Positions 39,151 to 54,100 of a stretch of 64,000 bases of DNA are shown here, in pieces (position 1 is the stretch's first letter; each line of letters opens with the position of its first letter). The stretch lies in the NCBI GenBank assembly GCA_034008185.1, contig CM067089.1, forward strand, positions 22,540,213 to 22,604,212, read 5' to 3'. Below the pieces are notes generated by a model that was not told the DNA's origin, made no database searches, and was given only the letters and a program-made list of their open reading frames with translations. A program made the position numbers and the translations under genes. This stretch comes from Gorsachius magnificus (taxonomy: Eukaryota; Chordata; Aves; Pelecaniformes; Ardeidae).

Positions 39151-42100
39151 CACGAGGATAGTTTTCCTAAAGTGCAGTACGACCCAAAAAGAATGTCTGG
39201 GAAGGAAGTACCAGTGCTTCATCGGTTTCTGATTTTTCATTGGAGTGTTGTTTCCCGTGGCTCTCTGTGTGGGAGGGTGGAAGTCTGAGCTGAGACGTGA
39301 TTTTTGGAATGAGGTTTTGCTGAAAACCATCCCCGTTTCTTCACAAGCGGAGTGGCATAAAGTGTGGTTGTGCATAAACTCTCTGTCTGTCAGAACTTTT
39401 GTGCTCTTGAGCGGCCTGGCGGGTGAACACTTGCTCAATTTCTTAACATAGCTTTCTCTAGGTGTGTTGTGGAAAATAAGGGCTTTTAATAAAACAGACA
39501 AATAGCATTGACAGTTTTTTTGTATAAGCAATAGTTAATTAGTTGCCTGATTCCATGCATTTATGACACTTGAAAACTGATTAGGATTGTCTTTATTTTT
39601 TACAAGCTAATGGGATTTATCAGTGCTGCAGTTAATGACAGAAAATTAAGCTAATATTGATTACTTTCAAGGAGCAGATACTCTTTGAACTAGCTTAGGT
39701 CCCAGTTTTGTTGCTGAACCTGTGTTTTAGGGTTAGGTGAGGTGAGATGGTTTTTGGCATAGCACTCTGTTTATTTTAAAGGCTGTTTGGCTTGAGGTAT
39801 TTCTCATTATTCATTTCATATTGGTAGTCTTCTGGGGGGAAAAAAAAACTTAATAAAGCTGTCACTGAATTTATTGATTTTTGAGCTCTCTCTTCAAAAG
39901 CGAATTCTTCTGATGATTTTTAGGTCTTCTGAATGATTACCTAAACAATTACCAATAGAAATCACAAATTCATTTTGAAGGCTTGTCATTTTTTCATCTA
40001 AATTACTCAACTCTTTATGATTATAACTCTGTCTCTTGGTTCAGTGTTCTAGTTCACATGATGTCCAGTTTAGCAGCATCACATGATAGGTTAGGAATAG
40101 CTAATGTAGGAAGACAGTTACCTTTTTTTGGAAGGCTGTCTCCTTGCTTAGATATTTTGATACTTTAATATTGTACAGGAGATTGGAGTGGAAGCATTAT
40201 TAGCCTGAATGAAACACGAACAGGCTTTTGTAGTAGTACACTGATTCTGAGATTAAGAACCTGAAGGAAATGTTCCCTAAATACTGCATTTTAATGAATT
40301 TCTGGTTTGAATATGATTGCAGTTGAAAGATTAATCTTTCTATAACCAAAGTACTTTGTTATATTTTGAGGCTCTGCTTGCTTTTGGAGAAGTGCAAGGG
40401 AAATAGTAGTATACTGATTCAGGATTTGGTAACTTCAGAATGTAAATTTTTACTAGCTTCTAAGACTGGCGTCCTGTTGGTACGACTACGCACCATTATG
40501 TGCTGCCACTTCCTTATTAGTGCTTTAGTGTGCAACTTCTTGTGCCTAAGCACTTGGTCATATCTGGGTGAGGGTGTGTCGTTACGTTTTGCTGTAGTTT
40601 GCTTTTAACTTCCAGTGTACAGGGCCTTATCTGTGTTGAACATGCTGAGCGCTTAGAAGTACTGACTTAAGTGTTTAATGCTCTACGTTAACAGGTTAAT
40701 TTTTTAATTCCTTTACTGCTGCTGTAATACATAATAGTATACCATATTTATAAAACAATACACATGTGCTAGAATACGTATTTTTGTATCAATAGAAATT
40801 AGCTGTTGACGTTTTATATGTGTCCTTTATTTTCTAACTGTATGACTGCATAGGCAAATACTATAAAAGGTAATTGTGAGAGGACGCCACATGAGGCTCT
40901 AGGACTATAAGTATTAGTGTTTCTGGATATATTAGGTATGGATAGCTTCATTGGTTCAACAGCTAAATCCTTTATCTTAAATTTGCATTAGTCTTTAAAA
41001 ATGGTGTCTGCGTTTCTTTAGGGGGAGAATAATACAAATAGAATTTTAAGATAAAGACTTGGGTATTTAAAATCAAAGAGAAATTGGGATTTGACACAGC
41101 ATTGTCAAAAGACAGTGCAGCAGCGTAAGGTCTGACCACAGAACAATTTATCAGAAACTGACTGAAAACTTGTCTGCTGATTCTTTAACTTATTTCCATG
41201 CTTCAGAGCATGTCATCCACCTGCTTTTGCCTGTATTCTCATAATTGCACCATTTTTCAACAGTTGGCCTTTTACTTATGGAAGTGATAGTATAGATGAG
41301 ATATTGGTGGCCTCATCACAACATACACTGCTCCTGCAGAAGCAGTGTTGGTGGGCTCCTGCCTGGCCTTTGCTTTCACATCTTCTGTTGCTAGACTTGT
41401 TGGAGTTGATGATAAAGTAGTCGAACTGTAAATATATTCTGAAATACCCTGTTTTTTTTTTTTTACGGGGGAATGGTCTAGGGAGTAGGTAGCATTTTAA
41501 TTTTAATGTTGCTTCAGTTTAATTATCAGTGCACTGTAAGCATAGAAATACATGACAAATATTGAAAAAATAAACAAAACCCAGCCTATACTGCATAGCA
41601 AAATTACTAATTTATAATGATTCAGAAAAGCATTTTTGACTTTTAACCTGATGAAGTATGTTAAAGCCCTGAGACTGTAAAGCTTGCTTAAAATTAATAC
41701 ATAAAATAATGGAATTTGTATAGTATCTGTAAATTGCATTTGCAGAAACACTGTAGAAAACATTTCAGTGCATGTAAAATACCTCTTTGCATACAAAGTT
41801 GTGTGCAGACGAGTAGCCTGGTTCCTTTTTAAGTTCTTGTGGTTCCATTTTGAAGAGGTGAAATAGATGTCACAGAAGCAGGACGTGGTGTGCCTGAGCA
41901 ACCTCGTGCGTCTAGGAAGCGTAACAGTAAAAGGACTGCTCGTACAATAGTTCAGCCTGTGCTGCTGGTACAGTTGTAGCCATGTTTTGATGAGGCCTAA
42001 AATTCAGAGAGAAATGAAGAGATGTTACTAGAGATAACCTGCTCTATCCGAAGGAGAGCATGAGGCTGAAATCCAGAGTTTAATAGACTGTGGATGTGAG

Positions 42101-45100
42101 CCGCAAGAATTGCGTGTTATCAGTGCTTGATAGAAAGAGTATCTGTAAGATACTGGGGACTAGAAGCCTGGGATATTACTTGCCAGCTGAGTCTTACTTG
42201 CTGCCTCTCTTGTTTCTTCTCCTTTTGCAGCTTTGCTCTGCCAGTAACAGATAATGTTGATCCTTTTTTCCCCTGAAATATGTGCTGGTGTTTAAGGAAC
42301 TGCATCACTTAAGGAAAGCCTCACTCCAAACTTTAACTTAAGAAAAGGAGTAAAATTGCATACTTCCTGAAAGAAACTATCTTGATTTGAATTTATTTTG
42401 CTGAATCATCACATAAGATTTGGTAGTTTTAATCCTCTCTGTGCCTCCATCATTTGTTTTGCGAAGTGTTTTTCCTGGTTTACAAAGAGTATCAACAACC
42501 TCCCACTCTTATATCCTTTTCTGCAGCCTTTCATATGCTGACTTAATCTAGCCTTAATTGTTTTATAGAATAAATAGTTTATTTCTAGGGCTACCATGCT
42601 AATTTCTATGGTTGTGCAAAGACAACATTAAGTTGTGTTCCACATTATGAGTGCCCTATTGGGTAACAGGAAAGAAAGATGCATGTACTGTGCTGAATAT
42701 AGTCTCAACACTGCTATGCTTGGACAAGTTTTAAACCATACAGATGTATGGAAATTGTGTCGTGCACAGACCCGAGTTTTCAGCAGTTGTATTGTTATGG
42801 AAGAAGTCCATGCTTGGCCAGGTTAAACCATGCAAGCTTTGTGCCAATTTAATATTCTGCAGGGGACTAGAATGGTTGTTGCCTTGTTGCTGGTATGGAT
42901 GGGTGTAATGTGATTTTAGCTTGCACATGCACAACAGCTCTGTAGCCCAGTGCTCTGAACAGGCAGCATGACCGTATTGTGCTACTTTGGAACAGATGTC
43001 CCCAGCTGTGTTTGGGGTTGTAGCTGATATGTGGTTGCACTTGAGGTCCAGATTGGTCCTCCACCACCTGGGTGGCAATTATGGAAAAAAGTTTCTGAAG
43101 GTTTACCTCCCATTAATCAGATTATACCAGCATATGGTAGGTAAGTTGCGCTGATGCTGAGACTTGTTTAGGCTGCCACTGTGTTTTTGCACAGTTGAAA
43201 TAGATCATTATATACTCCACAGAGTTACTGAAATTACTGAGTTGATATTAAGCTTAGTGCAGAAAAAGATGCAAAGCCAAGCTTGCTGTGCTTACAGAAT
43301 ATGTACTACATTTTTCATAATTTATACTAAGTAAAAGGTATTTAAAATTGTGTTTTGTGGTCTTCTCTCATGTTTGGAAGTAGTGAACTCTGTGAATTCT
43401 GGCAGCATTGCTAAGTTCTTCAATGGTCATGTCTGTGAATTTTATTATGATCTCTGAGCTATATGCAATATATTGTCCCTTCATATGAACCAAGAGCAGA
43501 AGAGCTTGCTGAGGTATGCCAGGGCAGAGAGGGGCAGCATCTTATTTGTTGACTTTTTTTGTCTGGTCAGTAGCTATGTTCTTAATAAGAACCTGGTGTC
43601 CATCTTCTGGCATGTAAAAAGCTGCCTTTCCAGCATCTAATTCTGTGCAAACAAGTCAGGAAAGAGAATGAAGAAGAAAAAAGCATTTCTGAAATAGCAG
43701 TACTTCAGTACAGCAAAGTCCTTCATGTTAGGAACATGTTTGGCACTTGTTTTCATAAGGGATAAAGATAAAATTGCATTAATGTATAAGTGTAACTCTA
43801 CACACTAGATTTACATCACTCAAATTATCTGCAGTCTACTCTGCAGATCATGAATTTTACTTCAAATTATTTTACCATTTGACATGTTACTTCATTACTA
43901 CTTGCCCCTGTTACAGCTGTAGCTAAACTACTGAAGCTTGCTATAGGAATATGTTTGTTTCTTTTCTAAAAGTCCTATGGCAGTGATGGGTCAAATAGTA
44001 ACTCAGGACCCTTATCATATGTGGAATGAGAGCCATAAATTTTTATTTAGATCTCTTATGATGACTGCTATTCTTGGTGAATTTAACTCATTGGACGTGT
44101 GACGTGGATATTCTTGCACACTGTAGCTGACTTCCTCTTTTGTTTGTTCCGTACCTGTGTTGATAGGGAGTTCTTGATACTTTTTTCAAGTTTTTTTCTG
44201 GGATCTGGTGGAATCTCAATGAGTCAAAGTATTTTCCTTGCTGATTATATAGAAGAAGATACGGAAACTATCACATTTACAGTTGGTTATGCAAGTTTTG
44301 TATTGCTGTGTAACAATTCTTGAAAGAGACCATTGGGCTCTTTGCATCCTGCCTTATTCCATGTTGGTTTTGACTATGAGTTACTGCTGACTTGCCTGCT
44401 ATGGCTAGCAGAAGGCAATAGGATTTTGATTTGCTCTGTTGTGTTCAAAGCTCAGAGGGTACAGTTGAACAGTTGCTCATCAGCCAATATCAGAACAGTA
44501 AAAACAAGAAGTCAGGGTTCTTCTGTTTTGTCATTTTGTCCGGCGTGTCTAAGGCTGATCAGTTCCTGATGAAATGAAAATTATTTCTTCAGTACGTTGT
44601 TTCTGCCGAGAATGAAAGGCGGTGCTATGGAGCTGAAATTTTCTTCCTGTTTTCTGTGGCTATGAGTTCTCCACAGTTTGCAGGAGACTCCACATGTGCT
44701 GAAAGAAGATATAAAAGAGCACGACAGTAGTTGAAACTACTGCAAGACCAACGATGAATGTGCTGACCAAAACCTGACTGGTACTGATACAGTGTACCCA
44801 AGTGCTGTGGCTCCCTTGGAACCAGGGCTTTGTTTAGCAAGTTATTTTATGTTAACTCTCTTGCAGTGTGGTGGTTTTGCTGGAAGGTATTTTGTATGTT
44901 AGCCTTCTCTGGACCTAGAATTCTTCAAATAGAGGTGACAGAACAGTCCTGCTCTAGTCCTTTGGCTTTCCTAAATAAGAATTGTTTTCCTCTAAGTGTG
45001 TTGACGCTATTATTTATTGTAGATGCTTTGATATTGTGAAGGCAATAATAATAATTAAAAAAAACCCAACAACAACAAAAACCCAACAAAAAACCCCCAG

Positions 45101-48100
45101 ACCATCACAAACTTGAACTCTTTGATAGCACTGAGTTCTTGCCACCGAATTACCCTACCACTAGGGTAAGATTATAAGGATGAGATATGTCATGACAGGG
45201 AAATGTATTTAAATGTGAAAGCCCATCTTTATAATTGAGAATGAGCAAAACCCAACAAATGTAAGGAGAAGAAAAATCTGTCAAGAGTTTCTACTAGACA
45301 GCACTCTCAAATCCAGGCCGAAGTTGCTTAGGCTGGGTTTCTTACTACAGCCCTCTTAATTTGGGAGGGCACTGGGAGCATCTGATGGCCTGCAAATTGC
45401 TATAGCTAGGGACTTGCTGATTGCAAGGGAGGTTTAGCCTGGGATGGCTTAGGTGCTGTGTTCATTCATGTAGCAGTCCTGAACAGCTTTCTCTTGTGCT
45501 GTTCTGGGATGGTTGAGAGAAAGAAGGAAGGAATAAATGTAGACTGAATTCTCTGCTTGTGTTTGGTGTGGTCTCTTTTTTTCTCTAGAGCAGGCTGGTG
45601 GCATCTTGGAGTCAGCATGGGAGACCCTTGTAGGCCCTGAAGGTGGGCTAAGCGTCATGCGGATAAGAGAGAAGCAAAGACCAAATTTGTTATTGTAGAT
45701 GTTGTACAATGTAGTTACATTATTAGATCAGAAAATGTATCAAGATTTTGAATAATATGTTCTTAAGAAGTTGGTTTCTGTCACTTGAAGGTGACCTGGT
45801 GTAGTTCAAAAAATGCAGAGGTTCCAACTCAGTATGGAGCAGGTCAGCAACAAGAAGCTAAGTGAAGCAGTGGTCAATGCTTTCTTTATTCAGGTACTGT
45901 CAAAGATGAATTCACAGACCTAAGGATGTTGTCGTATTCTGTTACTGAAGGTTGTACAGAGGCATAGCTCGGTTCACGTGTGAGCTGTTGCATTACCAGG
46001 AATAATGCTAAACTGGGCTCTTCACAAGACCATTTTGAGAAAGGGCTGAAAATATGTTCTGCAGCTGTTAGAGGAAGAAACAGAAGACGTGCTAGGCATA
46101 ACAGACTAGAAAGAGATATGGAGCAGCATGTCCCTTGCTACATTGGCAAGAGCTAGAGGTGGTATCGTAGTGCAAATTCTCCCGTATCTGCTTTGCTGCT
46201 GAGGGGGCTGAAACTGTGATTTTTCTTTCTTTCTTCCTTCTTTCCCAACTTTCTTTGAAGTTGGACCACTGTGCTGCACTGGTATAACCTTTCTGGTTGC
46301 TGGCAGAGAGGAGGAATGTCTGCTTTCTCTTGCTGTGGTGTTTACTCTTTCTTTGTTCCATCATTGACATTCTTTACCTGCCAGAATTGTTCTGAAGTGT
46401 GTGCTATGCAAAGGGGCAGGTTTGTGAAATTGATAAGTGTTTGGTCTCTGCTGCAGCTCAGAATGAAATTAGTAAGATATTTAAAGTTTCTTGTTGGAGA
46501 TCACTCACATAAGAGGCAGGAATGACCCTTGGGCATCTTTGTAAACAAAAGAGATGAGGCTTGTAGTTGAGATGACATGGTAGTATAAATGGATTAAATT
46601 ACTTTCCAAAGCATGTTTGTTTAAATCCTTGAGTTTAACTTTTAAACACCTCATCTGAAGAATTCATTGCATTCCGCGTGTCGTGAGTTATTCCTGAGTT
46701 AACCTGTCAGTATGACTGTGGTTATTCAGAATAAATGGAGTTGAAGAACCTTTGTTCATTTGTTAGAAAGGGAGATGCAGAACTGTATTCAGTATTTCAG
46801 CTGTGCTTTATGAAATAGTTACAGCTAATTAATGCTTTACTTTGTTTTCCTCTCCAATGTGTTCTGTGCTTATGTATTGGTCTTAAGATAGTACTTTATT
46901 TTTCTGTACTTTAAAAAAAAAAAATATCTGGATCTATATGGTGATTGTGCTTGCAGGTGTGTACAGTTATAAGTGGGTTTTTTTCCTGCCTTAGAAGTTA
47001 GATCACTGTCCCTCATATGTTGAAATTATAGTAGGTGAAGGAGTTGTGTTGGGTGAGAGGCTTTGTAGTATCCAGCAACCTGATACCTCATCCAGATGCA
47101 GTCAGATACAGTGCAAGTAATTACTTCAGATCACTTAATTGTCCCAAATCCATGCGGTATTTGAATACTGATAGATGGATGAATGGCTTTAAGGACTTTG
47201 TTGTTGAAAAGTTACAAGAGCTTGAAAAAAATTACTGGCTCATAGCCAAGGAATAAGTTTTCCTGGCTAACAGTAGCTATGGAAAGCGAAGGGTAGATGC
47301 TCCAACTAAGAATTTCATGGCAGCCACCAGACTCCTTGCTGTTCTGTTTTTTTGCTGTGAGAATATTGGAAATGCATCAAAATACAGTCCTTCTGTCTGA
47401 CTTTCTTGTCTCTTGGCTACTGTAGGTATGCAACAGTTTAATATTTTAGTGCTTCCTGTGAGGCCGTTGCACTCTTCTAGGAAATTTGAATGTAATTTAT
47501 AGCATTACAAAAATGAAAATTAGTTGCATTTTAGCAAAATGCAGTATAGCTGTCATCATGGTAGATTGCCAGATTTATTTGCTAAGATCTTGTTTAACAA
47601 GATAGTCTGATATTTCCTTTCTCTCGGTGGAGTAAGTATAGAGTTTTGCTTTTAACTGATGCGTGTTTCCACAAAATTTGTAAAAACTTACTTATTTTTG
47701 AGATTTCTGCTTTTCTCTGCTTCCACTCTCTGCATCTTCTGGTTTTCTACTACATTTGTATTAATCCCCTTCTTCTGATACCTCAGTGATAGGCTCTAAG
47801 AAACTATATGATCAACTAAGACTTTTTTATGTAGGAAAGCAGGCTGAAAATCTTGTCCTAAAATCCCCGCCACCCAAAAGACAAAAATACTTGACTGTCT
47901 TTAAATGTAACTGTTGCCTGTGATTGAACAATCCTGCCTTGCTAGTTAATATGAATGAGTTTCTTGAATACTTTTATTCTGCTGGGCTTCTCATCTAACT
48001 CAATAACTTTATCTTTCAGTACCAAGATAAAGAGGAAGTCGTTTTATGGATGAATACAGTAGGACCCTACCACAATCGCCAAGAAACGTACAAATACTTC

Positions 48101-51100
48101 TCTCTTCCTTTCTGTGTGGGATCAAAAAAAAGCATCAGCCATTACCATGAAACCCTAGGAGAAGCACTTCAAGGAGTTGAATTGGAATTTAGTGGTCTTG
48201 ACATCAAATTTAAAGGTAAGCAATTGAAAGTGCATTTACTCACCTGAAAGAATCCACGAACTCTTAAAATTTGGGTTTTTTAATTGAACTACTGAAAGTT
48301 TGCTGCTGCTAGCAACTGAGTGTATTTCGTATTCCCTGAAACACCCTGCAAGGTTGTCTACTACTATTTGCTTTTCAGTTTACAGTAAAGTTTTCATCTA
48401 TGTGCCATTTAAGGAAAATGCTGGCAGCAGATACATGCTTCTGAAGTAACTGATTACATTTTATAAAGTAAAACTAAGCTTTCTGCATATGAATGATTAA
48501 AAGTATATTTACTGGAATTATCAATTCTAAAGACGTCATTTTTTCCTATGATGTTGAATACTTACAGACTCTCTGCAGTTAGAAAGGATTAGCAAGGGCT
48601 CAGTGTCTCAAAGTTCTACCTTAACACAGAGTTAATTATTGTATCCTTCTGGTTACTGTCTGGTTTAAAATACCTTTGAAAAATACCTTTGTATTATTGG
48701 CTCTAACTCATCATATGCCAGTCAGGATGGAGCTGGTCTGGTTTTTTTTTCTGTTGTTTCTTGCCCTCTCCCTCTTTCCATACTGTTCTAGAGATGACAT
48801 TTAAATTCTTTTGTAAATATGTTTCTTGGTGTTAGGGTCTGAGCCGTCTATTGCATAACTTCTCTATGTAGGGTTTTTTGGTACCCAGAGTACTTTCAGA
48901 TATCTGTAACTGGTAGCTGCAGAACTTCGAATAACGGAATCTTTTTGTCTGTATTGAATTTTAACATTTTTATGTATTTCATCCAATTTGAGTTTCTGTG
49001 TATATGTATTTTCTTTTTCCCTTGAGGGCTACACTTCATTATATCACCAGTGCTTAACTGGGTGGAGAAATTAGGCAACAGTATCTCTTGCCTGGGCATT
49101 TGCAGTCAGATGAGATTTAGTTTCTTGAAGTTATAAAAGTTTTATCCAAAACTGGACATCTGCAAAATAAGAGAGTTGATTTTGGTTTTATTATAAGTAA
49201 GTTAAGTGGAACTAAAGATTAAAAGTTTGTTAAAATCATAAATTTTTCATAAATTTTTAACTTGCATAAGGGATAGCATCTCTGCATTAAAGGAACTTGG
49301 GAGTTGAATCTTTCCTTTAAGAGGGGAACTGTACCTGCACAAACACTAGAAAACAGTCCTGTTACTGGTGTGCAAGACTTGTAGCCTGCTGAAAATTTTA
49401 TTCAATATGAGGGACATAGTTTTCCTGTCAACTCTCATAGCATATGCTTAGAAACGCAAAATGGAAAGGAGAAGGCAATTGGCAGCAATTCAACATGGCT
49501 GTCAGGATTTAAGTAAAACTTCTATTGTCAGAATATGATAAATATTTATGTAAATTTTACTTCCTTTAATTGCCCCAGCTTTACAAAGAGATTGTGTTCT
49601 TCCAGTGCCAAGTGTACTCTCTAGATGTGGCACCAAATTGAAAAGACTGGAAGGTTTGTGAGTTAATGTTTACAGTTATGAAGTGTCCTATTCCCTGATT
49701 TATTTTCTGAAGATTATCCTTAGTTAATTTTTTCCCCTATCATATAAAATTTTTCTTAGATCAGGTCTTTCATTTTGTGACTGGGAGTACTGAGTGGGTT
49801 GTGCTGTTCTGTAGTTCACTTCGCAGCACTTCTGTCCTGGACCTACCCTTTTCTTTATTGACCTGGAGGTAGTAATTTAGTACTCTGTTTTTATGGTGGA
49901 AGTGTTGAGGTGATACCAAGGGAAGGCAAGGGTTAGCTCAGCATCAGGGACTGGCTGAAATGCTTGAGAAAATTTTCTTCTTTAAGGGTCCAAAAAAGCT
50001 GGACCCTCTGTTGTACCAGAAGTACATGCAGTAGTCAGACGGGTGTATATTTGTAAAGCATGTTCATCTAATTTTTCCTGAAATAACACGAGATAGATGA
50101 AACTCAGTTTATCTTTTGTCTCCTCTTGTGGCCACTTAATAGTCTGTAGTCAGATGTAGTTCAGCTTTCCAGGGTATTTTCTGCCATTTCTGAAGGAAAT
50201 CTGCAGAAGCAGAGTACTGGAGGTACTTAACATACGCTTTCTTAAACAAAAATAAGCACAACTTTGGTAACATTGAACCTCCAGTTCCTCAATACATAGA
50301 AATAGATACCATTCCTATTTGGTTAGAAGAAATCTTTGGGAATTCAGAACTACAGGGAGCCAAAGTCATCCTGGACAAACACAAATTCAGAATGGTGGGA
50401 AAGTGCTGTGGCTTTTGTACTTTGTGATTGTTTTGGTTTTGATTATGTCCCTGCCAGATTAGTTTATCTGTTGTCTTCCATAGTTCTTTACAACAGGTAA
50501 ACCTGTTTTCCTTAAGTCTTATTTTGCTTTCAGATTAGGAGCTTCAAATTTGGATTCACAACTGCTTGGGCTGATGTTTTGACACAGAAAGCTTTAGATT
50601 TTCTCTGTTACAAAGTATTTATTGCAATTTCTTCAGGGTTTAAGGTCTGATCTTCCACTCATACGAGTTTTCTCAGGTGCCTTTTTGGACCTCTAATTGC
50701 TTTACCAGTGCACACCAGGTATGTAGTTGCTATATTGGGGTATATTCTTCCAGTCAGACAGGGCATGGTGTTGTACAAAAGAGGCTTTGAATGGGTATGG
50801 AAGAGTAAAGATTTCTGAAAGAATCGGGTGTTTATAGCTTGTAAGTATAAGTGATTGATGTGCTAGTACATTTCCCAGCAGGTGGGGAATTCCTCTTCAT
50901 CCATGTCCTTTGTTGCTTTTAAAAATTTTATTATTATTAATGCATTGGTGCTCTGTGTAGATTGCCAATCTGTATTGGACCTACCGTGAATTTAACTCTG
51001 AACCAAAGTGGCTGCAGGTCAGATGTTTTCTATAAAGCAGATGGTACATGGTAGCTGGTTGATGACTAAGTATGTGTACGTGATTTGGGAAGCTATCCAT

Positions 51101-54100
51101 GTGCACTTCTAGTTTTTTCCCTTACAATCTGTGTCCTCTGCATAAAAGATGAAGACAGTAATCTCTTTGCTGTTAGCTGGCATCCAGCAGCTTCTGTATC
51201 AGGAGGTGCTTTCATATTTCTAGCAGTGGATCCATGAAGTGAAATCTGAATGGGAGTCAAGTCTATTTTACTACATTTAATCTGCTATTTAAAATATTAA
51301 AATATGATTTTTTCCAAATTTCAGAGTAAAAAGTATAAATTAATTGTAGCAGTAGTTATTAGCACTTATTTAATGTAAAATTGTGTCAAATTTGTTGAAA
51401 TCCAAATCCCTTTCATATACAGATTTTTAAAGTAAAAACCCAGAATAAAAGATTGCTCTCTGAGATTCTTTTTTACAGGCTTAAAAGCATCATAAAACCA
51501 GTACAATTTATATCCAATGCATGTAGGAAAACTTAAATTTCATAGACCAACCCTTAAAATTTAGCATTCATGTAAAGAATTATTTTCCAATTTGGTTGTT
51601 GAAATGTGATGGTAGCTCAGTTTTTTGGTGAGTCTTTAGTGGTAGGTCTTGTTCTTGGCTGAAGTGGTGTTCACTTTTAACAACAAAAAAAAATTGTAAC
51701 TGGTTTATATGGTGGAATTGAATGGGTTTTTTGTAATGGATACATTTTATCTTATTGTTGTGATTGATCCATCCTCCCACCTCTGCACCAGTGGTCCAGA
51801 AGTTGCTGCAGTGTAATTGAAACAGAGTTCTGGGTGATTTGTGGGGTTTTTTTCTTAACAAATAGAAGCTTGTGGTTTGGCACAAATAGATTCATATATT
51901 CTTAACTAAAAGATACGGTTTCAAGGAGAGTTGAGTATCTAACATCTACAGCTGAAATAATTAAGAACTGCTCAAGTATCTTTCAGTTATCATTTAGATG
52001 CTTGAATATGTATCCAAATACCTAACTGTAGGGACCTGCTTTTCAAAATGTTGACATGACCATCTGAAAGACTTGTACAGATTTTATTCATTAATATGTC
52101 AATCAGATCTAAGGTCTAAGTTACTGGGTAATCATGGTTTTCCTCGTGTGTTTGGGATTATGGCAAGACTAACAATTACAGGTATTTTTCCTCTTTAAAT
52201 GAGTGTTGTAAGAGTTCAGAAAATTAAATTAGATTTGGATTTTATACTTTTAGGTTTTTATCCTCTGGAGTGGGTAAAAGGGAATTAGAATTGTTCTAAT
52301 AAATTAGCTTCTGCAATAAAAGACAGTTCCCTTCTCAACATAGTTTGACTGGACAGCAGTAGCAGGTAAGTGTGAAACTGCATGTTGTTCATCATATTTG
52401 AAGAATTATTTAGGCTGCAGCTGTCAGTGACTGAAGTACCATAGGCTGCGTAAGTAAAACTGTCCATTGAATCAGAGGACCTTGCCTGTATTTTTGAAAC
52501 AGAGTAAGAAAATTATGGCTCTGCAGAAATGAATTCTGCTGAGAATGGAGGCTTGCACTTGAATGCTGTTAGTGGTGACTAGTGGGGCAAATCTACAGTG
52601 TATTCAAGCATCCATGAAGTAGCATTTCTACTTGTATTTAAAAACATGTCGTGTGAAAGGATAGCTGGATTTCTCTTTTGGTACAAATATGGAAAATGTT
52701 GTTCTTGTATCATGGGTCTCAAATCTGTATAAATATCTATGTGAAGAAAGTAATGAATTATTAAACTAAATCTACTTTATATGTCTAGTTATATTCAAGC
52801 ATTTGAATTGACATCCTCTACATGACACCTGAGACCTAGTGAATTATTAAATGTATTGGACATTGGGATCAGAGCAACTTCAATGAGAAAATTATTTTTT
52901 TACGTTGTCATACAATACCAATTAGAGAAGATGAATTTAAAGGGGGAAAGGATTTTTTTAACACAGTTGAATTTTTAGCTTACTTAGAATTGTTATTAAA
53001 TGACAGTACCTCTAAGGGAGAGCTCCTTCCCCAAGACTTTCTTCTGCAACACCTCTAGAAAACATGACAGCCATTCAGGATGATGTTCAGTGTTGTACCA
53101 GGAGATGGTCAGGTATAATGAGGTTTTATATGGTTTATATGTTTGAATAAAACCCAACTGATGTGACTGTTCACAGGAAATTTGAAATGTGGCACAAGTG
53201 CACCTGCTTTTGTAATGAGTCTTGCTTTCATGCTCTTTTAAAATTTGCTTAATGTGCTATTGATGTTACTGAAGCTGCATTATATAGCAGATGTTACCTC
53301 TTTGACATCCCTGATGTAGACATGGCACAAAACATACCTCTAACTTCACACTCCTCTTGGATACACGCACAACCGTAACTTGGATAAGAACTATCTTAAC
53401 ATATGCAAAACTTTAGATTTGGTAAAGCTGTAATGAAATAGACTTCAGCTTCCCCAGCCACTGAATGCTCTCCTAAGCTACTTTTGTTTAATCATTTAAC
53501 ACAGTGGGCTTAAGTTTAACCATCTAATCCTGTCCTGTAACTAATCGACAGCTTCCCCGTTCTTAGTGGCTGGAGAAAGGAGCACTTGTCTTCATCCCTC
53601 TTCCCTTCGTTCAGTTGTTTTAGGGGGAGGTGAGAGGAACTGTACTGTGTAGTATGGCTGAGGGTGAAATCACATACTGTATATAAAGTCATGCCTATGT
53701 TTTGCAAGAATTGAATGAGGTTGTTTCTAATGATTCTGCTGGGTTTTTGTGTATGTGTGGTGGAGTAACTTGCAACATAGCTGATCCACAGCTGATTGTA
53801 ATATCACTGTGATGTCTTTTGTTGTGCTGAATACTGGAAATAAAATCCATAAAAATGGATGAAGACGGTTTTTTGGTGGCATGCTGCTATCTGCAGGCTG
53901 GTCAGATGTCAGTGAGGTCATTTAACTTCAAATGATGTTTCAAAGTCTTTTTTTTTTTTTTTTTTTTTATAGAAGCAAAAGTCACTGTTTACATCCTAGA
54001 GTATTGGATGTGGAATGGCTTGTTTCATTTAGTTAAAAAAAAAGTGGCAAATTCCAGGGGTCTGAAAGCCCATGGAGTAACTTCGTATTAGATTACAATC

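Noticed and set aside
38699..39232. 177-codon + frame just after the TM9SF3 first exon
   Set aside because: It lies in intron 1 within the CpG island, has no homology I recognise, and cannot join exon 2 in the expected peptide context.
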